Both the position numbers and the translations under genes were made by a program. The notes beneath the pieces were generated by a model. It was not told where the DNA came from. It made no database searches and was given only the letters and a program-made list of their open reading frames with translations. A stretch of 64,000 nt of DNA from contig NZ_FMIR01000005.1 in the NCBI RefSeq assembly GCF_900095745.1, positions 1-64,000 on the forward strand. The letters run 5' to 3'. The stretch is from Microbacterium oxydans (GTDB taxonomy: Bacteria; Actinomycetota; Actinomycetes; Actinomycetales; Microbacteriaceae). This document shows positions 57,140 through 64,000 of this stretch, piece by piece; within the stretch, counting starts at the first letter, position 1, and every line of letters starts with the position of its first letter.

Positions 57140-60121
57140 ATGAAGTCCTCTCCACGTCTCTCCCGCGCGCGGCGCAGAACGGCCCTCGGGCTGATCACGT
57201 CCGCAACACTCGTCGCGGGGCTCGCGACTCCGATCGCCGCCTCCGCACTCGACACCGCTCCGGCCGTCGCCGCCGCGCCCTCCGACGTCGCCACCGCGAC
57301 CACCGCCACCGGGCCCGTCATCTGGCCCAAGCCGCAGCAGCTGACCTCATCCGGACAGCAGATGACCCTGCCGTCGAGCGTCACCCTCGTCGCCCCCAGC
57401 GGTGCCGATCCTGCAGCAGTGGCCCTGACCAAGTCGCTGCTGACCGCCACCGGCACGGCTTCGACCGTGTCGAGCACCGATCCCGGATCCGGCGCGACCG
57501 TGTACGTGGGCGGGCCCTCCGAGAATGCAGCGAGCGCCGCCGCGCTAACAGCCCTCGGCGCCACCGGTCCCGCAGGTCTCGCCGCCGACGGATACGTCCT
57601 CGCTGCCGGAACCGATGCGCAGGGTCGCATGCGCGTCGTGCTCTCCGGTGTAGACAAGGCCGGCACCTACTACGCGGCGCAGAGCCTTCGACAGGTGCTG
57701 ACGGCGGGCACCAACGGAAGCAAGGTCTGGAAGCTCACGGTGCGCGACGCCCCCGCCTTCAAGGTGCGCGCAGGGATGCAGTCTTTCTACAGCGACCCGG
57801 ACCACTGGTCGCTCGATCAGGAGAAGTCCCACATCGAGTTCCTCGCCCGGAACAAGATGGACACGTACTTCTACGGCCCCGCGCAGGATCTGCACACCGG
57901 CAACCTCTGGTCGACGAAGTACTCCGGCACCGACCTCGCGGAGATCCAGCAGATCGTCACGCTGAGCGCCGCCCGTCACGTCGAGTACATCTACCGCGTC
58001 TCGCCGCAGGCTCCCATGGCTCCGGCCCTCGGCATGTGCTTCTCGACCCCCGGCCAGACGGATCTGCTCATCGATCGCTTCGAGCAGCTGTGGGACGTGG
58101 GCGTGCGCCGATTCACCGTCGCGTGGGATGACATCCCCGACGACTTCAGCTGCGCTACCGACAAGGCGACCTACGGAAGCGGGACGAGCAGCCTCGGAAC
58201 CTCGGATCAGGCGCTGGCATCGCTGCAGGCCGGAGTCGTCAACGAGGTGCAGGCCTGGCTCGACACCAAGACGGGTGCGCGGCCGCTGATGGTCGTTCCC
58301 ACCGAGTACTTCGGCACTCAGACGAGCCAGTACCGCACCCGCCTCGCCCAGCAGGTGACGCCCAAGGCGACGATGTTCTGGAGCGGACGAGAAGTCATCT
58401 CGCCGACGATTCCGCTCGGCGACCTCACGGCCGCGAAGAGCGCCTTCGGTGGACGACCGATCGCGATCTGGGACAACTATCCGGTCAACGACTACGCCGA
58501 CCGGTTCGATGCCGACCGGCTGCTGCTCGGACCGCTCGAAGGCCGGGACAAGACGCTCGCGGGCGCAAGCGAGGGCATCTACTTCAACGCGATGAACGAG
58601 GCCGAGTTCTCGCAGCTCGCCCTGTTCACCGCGGCGGACTTCGCCTGGAACCCGGACGCATACGATGCCGCGTCCTCCTGGGAGGCCTCGGTGGCCGCGC
58701 TCGGCGGCACTCGCACGGCGGCGCTGCGCGCATTCGCGGAGAACAACTACGCCTCGTCGCTGAGTTCGGTGGAATCACCCGGGATCGGCGCGAAGATCGC
58801 CGCCTTCCGCAACGCGTGGCACGCGAACAGCGGCGTCGCCGCCGCCGGAACCGAGCTCACCGCCGCCTTCACGGCACTCAAGAACAGCGTCACGACGCTC
58901 CGCGAACCCGGGGCCAATCCGTTCCTGAAGGCGGAGGGCGTCCGCTGGCTCGACAAGGCGAGCCTCTACGGCCAGGCCGGCGAACTGGCCGTAGCGGCTC
59001 TGGTCGCCGAGAGCGCGGGCGACACCACGACGATGAATCAAAAGCGCACTCAGCTGGTTGCGCTCGTCGCGCAGATCAGCGCGAATGAGGCCCGAGTGGG
59101 CGTCGGCGTTCTCGACCCGTTCCTGTCGTTCGCGCTGGCGCGGGGAACAGAACTCGGCGACCTCGCCGGCACCGGACGCTCAGACCTCCTCGGCGTGATG
59201 GCGGACGGGACCCTCAAGGCCTATCCGAACGTCTCGACCACGAGCGGGCAGTCCAACCAGGACGGCGCCACGTACTTCGGAACCGAGTCGTACACGGTGG
59301 GTTCCGGGTACTCGGCCGCCCGCCTGCCCATCGTCGGCGAATTCTGCGGTGACCGGCAGCTCGACATCGTTCAGGTCGAATCGACGGGCGCGCTGAGATA
59401 CCGCGCCAACTCCGGGTCGTTCGGGAGCCTGTACGCCGCACCCGTGCAGATCGGGCAGAACTGGCAGGGCAACCTGAGCCTCAAGGCGACCGATCTGAAT
59501 GCCGACGGACGCGCGGATCTCCTGGGCGTGCTGGCCAACGGAGACCTGATGGCGTACCGCAACACCGGGTGTACCAACAACGTGCCCGCGTTCACGGATC
59601 CCGGAGTGAAGGTCGGACAGGGGTGGTCGTCGTCGCAGCTGCCGATCGTCGGCGATCTGTGCGGCGACCGCGACTCCGACATCCTCACCATCGACGGGGC
59701 CGGCGCGCTTCGCGCATTCGACAACAACGGCTCGTTCACCGGGTCGATGTTCTCCACCACCGGGCTCGTCGGGACGGGGTGGGGAGGCACGCTGAAGCTG
59801 GAAGCCGTCGAACTGAACGGCGACGGACGGGCCGACCTGCTGGCGGTGCTCGGTGACGGGAAGCTGTTCGCCTATCGGAACACCGGATGCTCGGGAGGAA
59901 TCCCGACGTTCGCACCCCGCGTGCAGGTCGGGTCCGACTGGAGCGCGTCTCGACTGCCGGTTGTAACTGATCTGAACGGCGACTCGCAGGCGGATCTGCT
60001 GACGACCGACTCCGCGGGCACGCTGCTGGAGTTCGTCAACACCGGCGTCTTCACGGGGAACATGTTCACCCCGGGGAACCGCGTCGGGCAGGGGTGGCAG
60101 GGCGCCCTGTTCATCCTCTGA
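57140..60121 (+). CDS. Secreted GH84 beta-N-acetylglucosaminidase/hyaluronidase-like enzyme
   Basis: A 993-residue secreted enzyme. Signal peptide (1-36), GH20b-like domain (VIWPKPQQLT onward, about 57-200), GH84 catalytic barrel (about 205-500) with the Asp-Asp pair at 330-331 (TVAWDDIPDD), which act by substrate-assisted catalysis, a helical region (about 510-680) and C-terminal FG-GAP/VCBS-like repeats (about 680-993; LNADGRADLLGVLANGDL repeats) that may bind carbohydrate. It releases GlcNAc or similar from glycans outside the cell, feeding the importer and kinase encoded nearby. Controlled by a dre operator in its promoter. A GGGCGCTCTCCC stretch precedes the ATG; the ribosome site is weak. 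Confidence 0.85.
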   Translation: MKSSPRLSRARRRTALGLITSATLVAGLATPIAASALDTAPAVAAAPSDVATATTATGPVIWPKPQQLTSSGQQMTLPSSVTLVAPSGADPAAVALTKSLLTATGTASTVSSTDPGSGATVYVGGPSENAASAAALTALGATGPAGLAADGYVLAAGTDAQGRMRVVLSGVDKAGTYYAAQSLRQVLTAGTNGSKVWKLTVRDAPAFKVRAGMQSFYSDPDHWSLDQEKSHIEFLARNKMDTYFYGPAQDLHTGNLWSTKYSGTDLAEIQQIVTLSAARHVEYIYRVSPQAPMAPALGMCFSTPGQTDLLIDRFEQLWDVGVRRFTVAWDDIPDDFSCATDKATYGSGTSSLGTSDQALASLQAGVVNEVQAWLDTKTGARPLMVVPTEYFGTQTSQYRTRLAQQVTPKATMFWSGREVISPTIPLGDLTAAKSAFGGRPIAIWDNYPVNDYADRFDADRLLLGPLEGRDKTLAGASEGIYFNAMNEAEFSQLALFTAADFAWNPDAYDAASSWEASVAALGGTRTAALRAFAENNYASSLSSVESPGIGAKIAAFRNAWHANSGVAAAGTELTAAFTALKNSVTTLREPGANPFLKAEGVRWLDKASLYGQAGELAVAALVAESAGDTTTMNQKRTQLVALVAQISANEARVGVGVLDPFLSFALARGTELGDLAGTGRSDLLGVMADGTLKAYPNVSTTSGQSNQDGATYFGTESYTVGSGYSAARLPIVGEFCGDRQLDIVQVESTGALRYRANSGSFGSLYAAPVQIGQNWQGNLSLKATDLNADGRADLLGVLANGDLMAYRNTGCTNNVPAFTDPGVKVGQGWSSSQLPIVGDLCGDRDSDILTIDGAGALRAFDNNGSFTGSMFSTTGLVGTGWGGTLKLEAVELNGDGRADLLAVLGDGKLFAYRNTGCSGGIPTFAPRVQVGSDWSASRLPVVTDLNGDSQADLLTTDSAGTLLEFVNTGVFTGNMFTPGNRVGQGWQGALFIL

Positions 60122-60130
60122 TCGCGACGG

Positions 60131-60166
60131 CGGCGGGGAGCGTGCCGAATGGCATACTCCCCGCCG
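60131..60166. terminator. Bidirectional hairpin between GH84 and FtsX genes
   Basis: The arms CGGCGGGGAG (60131-60140) and CTCCCCGCCG (60157-60166) pair perfectly, with an inner TGCC-GAAT-GGCA stem. It lies between the convergent stops at 60121 and 60188. Confidence 0.8.
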
Positions 60167-60187
60167 TCTGCGTCCTCTCGCGCCGCG

Positions 60188-62734
60188 CTACTGCCGCGAC
60201 CCGATCTCGTCGATCGGACGGGTGCGCATGGCGGCGGTGGTTCCCGCCCACAGCGCCACGAGCGCGAGAGCTCCCATCGCACCGATGATGGTCAGTGACC
60301 CGAGCGCGGGCAGCGCGGGAATCGGCTGACCCGAGATGCCCATGCTCACTCCGATGAGCGGAGGGATCGCGACCACGACGCCGAACACCATGCCGATCAC
60401 GGCCACCAGCACGGCTTCGATCCGCATCATCGAGCGCACCTGCCGGCGGGACGAGCCGATCAGCTGCATCAGGGCGAACTCCCGCGAGCGCTCCCCGGTC
60501 GCCATCACGAGCGTGTTGATCACGGCGATCGCGATGTAGCCGAGGATCACGAGCAGCGCGATGAGGTTCACCCAGCCCTGCTGCGACTGCGCACCCGCAC
60601 CCGCCGCCTCCTGGCCGGAGCCGTCGCTCACGACGAAACCGCGCTCGGTCAGGGCGGCGCGCACCTCGTCGGCCGCCCCCGCATCGACCGTCGCGAGCGC
60701 GAACGCATCGAGACCGGCCGTGGTGTGCGCCCTCACGTCATCCGCGGCCATGGTGAGGTCGCCGAATCCGAGACCGCGCTCGTACACCGCGACGACCTTG
60801 GCCTCCCACGGCGAACCGTCGCCGAGGTGGCCGGTGACCGTGCTGCCGATGTCGAGCCCGAGGCTCTGCGCCGCATCCGTGCTCACGGCCACCGTCGTGG
60901 CGCCGTCGAGGTCGGTGAGCGACCCCTCGCGCACGCGCAGGTCGAGACTCTGCGCCGTTCGCTGCGGATCGATGCCCTGGAGCACGTGCTCCTCGCGTTG
61001 GAGCTTCCCTTCGAAATCGTAGGAGTCGACCACTGCGGCGCTGAGCGCGACGCCCGAGGCCTCGGTCACACCCGGGGTCTCGCGGATCGCCTCCACGGCC
61101 TCCGGGGAGAGCCCGTTCGGCGCCGTCACCCGCAGGTCGGCGATGACTCCGGCGGTGGCCTGCGTCGCGGCCTCGGCGGCGATGATCGACGGAGCTCCGA
61201 TCTGCACGAGTCCCAGGCCGATGCCGAGCGCGATCGGGAGGATGGCCGAGGCCAGACGCCGACTGTTCGCCGTCGCATTCGCCGAAGCCAGGAAGCCCGC
61301 GGACGACAGCCGCCGCAGCACGCTGCCGATCAGACGCACGCTCAGCGACACGAGCCACGGCCCGAGCACGGCAAGCGCGATGATGAGGAGCATCGCCGCG
61401 CCGGCCGCGGCACCCGCAGCGATCTGTCCGCGCAGGACGAGCGGCACCGTCGACACCGAGATGCCGGCGGCAGCCAGCACGATGCCGATGATGATGCGCG
61501 GCAGACCGATCGCCGGTGCACCGGTCGCCGACTCGCGCAGCGCCTCGACCGGGTCGAGCTTCGCAACCCTCGAGGCCGCGATGCGCGCGGCACCCCAGGC
61601 GGACGCGAGCACGAGCAGCACCGCGCCGACCGCGGGAAGCGGGCTGAAGGCGAGGGCGAAGTCGCCGGGGATGACGCCTCCCGTGACGAACGCCGACTGC
61701 AGCACGGTCGACAGCAGGTATCCGGGCGCGATGCCCAACAGCGCGGCGACGGCCGATACCCACAGCACCTCGCGGGCCACGAGCGAATGCACATGCGACG
61801 GGCTCGCGCCCACCGCGCGCAGCAGCGCGTAGTCACGGCGGCGCGACTGCACCGACAGCGACAGCGTGCCCGCCACGATGAACATCGCCACGAGGATGCA
61901 CGTGCCGACGAAGGCGCTGCCGATGGCGACGAGCATCGAACGCGCCGCCCCCGAGTCGAGGAACTCGACGTCCCCGCGGGCGTCTCCCGTGCGGGCGACG
62001 AGGCCGGGAAAGGCCTCGCGGATCGCGATGGCCGTCTGCTCGGGGTCGTTCCCGGCGACGAACACACCCAGCGCCTGCGCGGCACCGTCGTGCGGGTCGA
62101 GTTGGCCGATGCGCTGCTCCGTGAGGAACACGTGCGCGCTCCGCTCGGGTGCCGCCGGAGCTGCGACCTCCCCGACGACGCGGTACTCCGAGGGGACGCC
62201 GCCGTGGGCCAGGACGACCGTGTCACCCACGGCCCGGCCGCTGCCGGCGGTGACGACGACCTCATCGGCCGCCGCAGGCTCCCGCCCCTCGCGCAGCTCG
62301 AAACCGGTCAGCGCCGTGGCCTCCCACGGGTGCGCCTCGACGACGGCGGCTGCGGCGGCGGCGGCGGCACCAGCATCCACATCCGTACCCACTCCCTGCA
62401 GCACGAGCGGAACGGTCACGTCGGCCACGACGCGGTCGACCCCCGGCAGCGCGGCGATGTCACGCGCCGCGTCGGCGGGCAGCGACGCGCGCTCCCGCAA
62501 CGGAACGGGGAGGTCCTCCGGCACATCCACCTGCTGCGGCGCCCCCACGACGACGTCGACGGCGGCATAGCGTTCGGGGGCGAGCCCGCCGCGCATGCCG
62601 GATTCGACGAGCACGCCGAGACCCGTCACCAGCGCGCTCGCGACGAACACGGCGACCGCGACTCCGACGAAGCTCCGGCGGTGGTGGCGAAGATCCGCCC
62701 GGACGAGCCGGCCCAAACCCAGCGGAGCCGACAT
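60188..62734 (-). CDS. FtsX/MacB-like ABC transporter permease
   Basis: An 848-residue permease with ten TM segments: one N-terminal, a large extracytoplasmic domain (about 60-260), FtsX core helices (LVAIGSAFVGTCILVAMFIV and so on), then a second half repeating the arrangement and ending with three helices. It belongs to the DUF214/FtsX fused type that exports lipids, peptides or drugs, or acts mechanically. ATG 62734 is preferred (GGGGGAATGGTG upstream, TGATG overlap with the ATPase stop) over ATG 62740. Confidence 0.85.
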   Translation of the reverse strand: MSAPLGLGRLVRADLRHHRRSFVGVAVAVFVASALVTGLGVLVESGMRGGLAPERYAAVDVVVGAPQQVDVPEDLPVPLRERASLPADAARDIAALPGVDRVVADVTVPLVLQGVGTDVDAGAAAAAAAAVVEAHPWEATALTGFELREGREPAAADEVVVTAGSGRAVGDTVVLAHGGVPSEYRVVGEVAAPAAPERSAHVFLTEQRIGQLDPHDGAAQALGVFVAGNDPEQTAIAIREAFPGLVARTGDARGDVEFLDSGAARSMLVAIGSAFVGTCILVAMFIVAGTLSLSVQSRRRDYALLRAVGASPSHVHSLVAREVLWVSAVAALLGIAPGYLLSTVLQSAFVTGGVIPGDFALAFSPLPAVGAVLLVLASAWGAARIAASRVAKLDPVEALRESATGAPAIGLPRIIIGIVLAAAGISVSTVPLVLRGQIAAGAAAGAAMLLIIALAVLGPWLVSLSVRLIGSVLRRLSSAGFLASANATANSRRLASAILPIALGIGLGLVQIGAPSIIAAEAATQATAGVIADLRVTAPNGLSPEAVEAIRETPGVTEASGVALSAAVVDSYDFEGKLQREEHVLQGIDPQRTAQSLDLRVREGSLTDLDGATTVAVSTDAAQSLGLDIGSTVTGHLGDGSPWEAKVVAVYERGLGFGDLTMAADDVRAHTTAGLDAFALATVDAGAADEVRAALTERGFVVSDGSGQEAAGAGAQSQQGWVNLIALLVILGYIAIAVINTLVMATGERSREFALMQLIGSSRRQVRSMMRIEAVLVAVIGMVFGVVVAIPPLIGVSMGISGQPIPALPALGSLTIIGAMGALALVALWAGTTAAMRTRPIDEIGSRQ

Positions 62735-63501
62735 CACCATTCCCCCAATGCGCTCATGCGGTCGTTGATCTGCGCAGGGTCGGCGCCGTCGAGGTAGCCC
62801 GCGAAGGCGCCGTCAGCGAGGAAGATCACGCGATCGGCGTGCGATGCCACCACGGGGTCATGCGTCACCACCACGACGGTCTGGTTCAGTTCCCGCGCCG
62901 TGTGCGCGAGCAGGTCGAGCACCTGCTTGCCCGACCGGGAGTCGAGCGCGCCCGTGGGCTCGTCGCCGAACACCACGTGCGGTCGGGTGATGAGGGCGCG
63001 CGCGATCGCCACCCGCTGCTGCTGGCCACCGGAGAGCTCGGAGGGGCGGCGGTGACGGAACTCCGCGAGTCCCACCGCGTCGAGCAGGAAATCGAGCCAC
63101 CGCGCCTCGAGACTCCGACCGCCGAGCCGCAGCGGGAGGGTGATGTTGTCTTCGACGTTCAGGGCCGGCAGCAGGTTGTACGCCTGGAACACGAAGCCCA
63201 CGTGGTCGCGCCGGAAGGCGGTGAGCTGACGCGCCTTCAGGCTCGAGATCTCGGTTCCCCCGAGGTGGACGGTGCCGCTGCTGGGCCGGTCGAGTCCCGC
63301 GGCACTGTGCAGCAGCGTGCTCTTGCCCGAGCCGGAGGGGCCCATGATCGCGGTGAAGGTGCCCTTCGCGATGGCGAGGTTCACGCCGCGGAGGGCGGTG
63401 ACGCGGCTGGCGCCGGAACCGTAGGTCTTCACGACGGACTGCAGGCGCAGCGCTTCGGCGGGGCCCGCATCGACGGCGGGGGCGAGTGGTGTGGAGGTCA
63501 T
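62734..63501 (-). CDS. ABC transporter ATP-binding protein (MacB/LolD type)
   Basis: A 255-residue ATPase. Walker A GPSGSGKSTL, Q-loop FVFQAYNLLPALN, signature LSGGQQQRVAIARAL, Walker B VVFGDEPTGALD and H-switch VVVTHD are complete. It drives the FtsX-type permease encoded next. The ATG at 63501 has no clear ribosome site, so it may be leaderless. The divergent gene encodes a sensor kinase, as in BceRS/DesKR-type arrangements where a two-component system controls an FtsX-type exporter. Confidence 0.9.
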   Translation of the reverse strand: MTSTPLAPAVDAGPAEALRLQSVVKTYGSGASRVTALRGVNLAIAKGTFTAIMGPSGSGKSTLLHSAAGLDRPSSGTVHLGGTEISSLKARQLTAFRRDHVGFVFQAYNLLPALNVEDNITLPLRLGGRSLEARWLDFLLDAVGLAEFRHRRPSELSGGQQQRVAIARALITRPHVVFGDEPTGALDSRSGKQVLDLLAHTARELNQTVVVVTHDPVVASHADRVIFLADGAFAGYLDGADPAQINDRMSALGEW

Positions 63502-63624
63502 GATTCGACGCTAGGGACGGCCGATCCGGCATCCCATCCCGCCCGCTGCCGCATCGATGGTGGTGCTGGCTATACCGTGCGCGGCAGGCCGCTCCGGCAG
63601 ACTGTGAGAGTGAAGGACGGACGG

Positions 63625-64000
63625 ATGCGACGCTGGCTGCGCGCCTGGGGATACCTGGCCGTCGAGGCCGGCGTCTCGATCGCCTCCGTGGTGTTCCTCA
63701 GCATCGGACTCGCGCTGCTCCCCCTCATGATCATCACCGGCGGCGTGCTCCTGATGCCCGAGGCGGTCCGGGGACTGCACGGGTGGACGGATGTGAACCG
63801 CCGCCGCGTCGGCGCCTACCGGGGCGAGGAGCTGCCACCGATCGGCCACGTGCTGCCGCCCGCCTCGACGATCGACGATCGTCTGCGCTTCGCGTTCTCG
63901 CGCGCCACCGGCCGCGACCTGCTGTGGCTGGCGGTGCAGGGGATCCCCGTGCTGTTCCTCTCGCTGCTGACGATCTCGCTCCCGGTCGCGGCGGTCAACT
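63625..64000 (+). CDS. Sensor histidine kinase, N-terminal part (cut by window end)
   Basis: The first 125 residues of a membrane protein beginning MRRWLRAWGYLAVEAGV; ATG 63625 has GAAGGA 7 bases upstream (GTG 63610 is an alternative). Two TM pairs are visible (VSIASVVFLSIGLALLPLMIITG and LLWLAVQGIPVLFLSLLTISL), with a cytoplasmic loop between them. This is the putative sensor domain found before HisKA_3 kinases in actinobacteria. No kinase motif lies within the window, so the kinase assignment is inferred from this domain and the neighbouring exporter. Confidence 0.6.
   Translation, partial: MRRWLRAWGYLAVEAGVSIASVVFLSIGLALLPLMIITGGVLLMPEAVRGLHGWTDVNRRRVGAYRGEELPPIGHVLPPASTIDDRLRFAFSRATGRDLLWLAVQGIPVLFLSLLTISLPVAAVN

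Overview
The window is high-GC actinobacterial chromosome (about 70% G+C by eye). The dense GTG/ATG coding, ATGA-type start/stop overlaps, AGGAGG-like ribosome binding sites and gene content fit the Microbacteriaceae, most likely Microbacterium; that placement is inference, as no rRNA or other phylogenetic marker is present. I found no rRNA, tRNA, CRISPR array or IS element.

Layout. 0-5 kb: an APC amino-acid permease flanked by two copies of a 77-bp four-box GTGCAC repeat and followed by a long palindromic repeat; a Tat-exported beta-helix protein; a GNAT acetyltransferase. 5.2-17.7 kb: a divergent catabolic locus around a ROK repressor. The left arm holds an ABC sugar-type importer, an NAD-epimerase, a DHDPS-like aldolase and a D-2-hydroxyacid dehydrogenase. 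The right arm holds two Gfo/Idh/MocA oxidoreductases, a class III aminotransferase and two amidohydrolase-fold proteins, one without visible metal ligands. The substrate is unknown. 18.5-23.8 kb: an SDR, then a surface-protein operon with two alternate-signal-peptide (SipW/TasA-like) proteins, an ER-type signal peptidase continuous with an LPXTG-anchored ectodomain, and an RCC1-like exported protein. 24-27.4 kb: CorA with a possible leader peptide, two small proteins and a Cmx-type MFS pump. 27.5-30.6 kb: a surface-glycan group (UDP-GlcNAc 2-epimerase, BcsA-like GT2, small exosortase-like membrane protein). 30.8-38.3 kb: SGNH hydrolase, peptidase E with a Dcu transporter and ThrE exporter, and a MalT-like LuxR regulator. 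38.4-43.6 kb: a giant DUF11-repeat adhesin ending in LAITG.

44.3-49.6 kb is an accessory island of visibly lower G+C: a truncated DUF1016/YhcG protein, a 988-residue NACHT NTPase (probable anti-phage STAND protein), a degenerate serine recombinase and a membrane protein.

50-60.1 kb is an amino-sugar regulon: SIS protein, ceramidase-like hydrolase, BadF-type kinase and ABC importer on one side of a GntR regulator, and a secreted GH84 beta-N-acetylglucosaminidase on the other, joined by DasR-like (dre) operators. 60.2-64 kb carries an FtsX/MacB-type ABC exporter and the start of a divergent sensor kinase cut by the window edge.

The most interesting items are the catabolic divergon with its paired active and ligand-less amidohydrolases, the signal peptidase-LPXTG fusion operon, the NACHT island, the dre-controlled GH84 regulon and two families of intergenic palindromic repeats.
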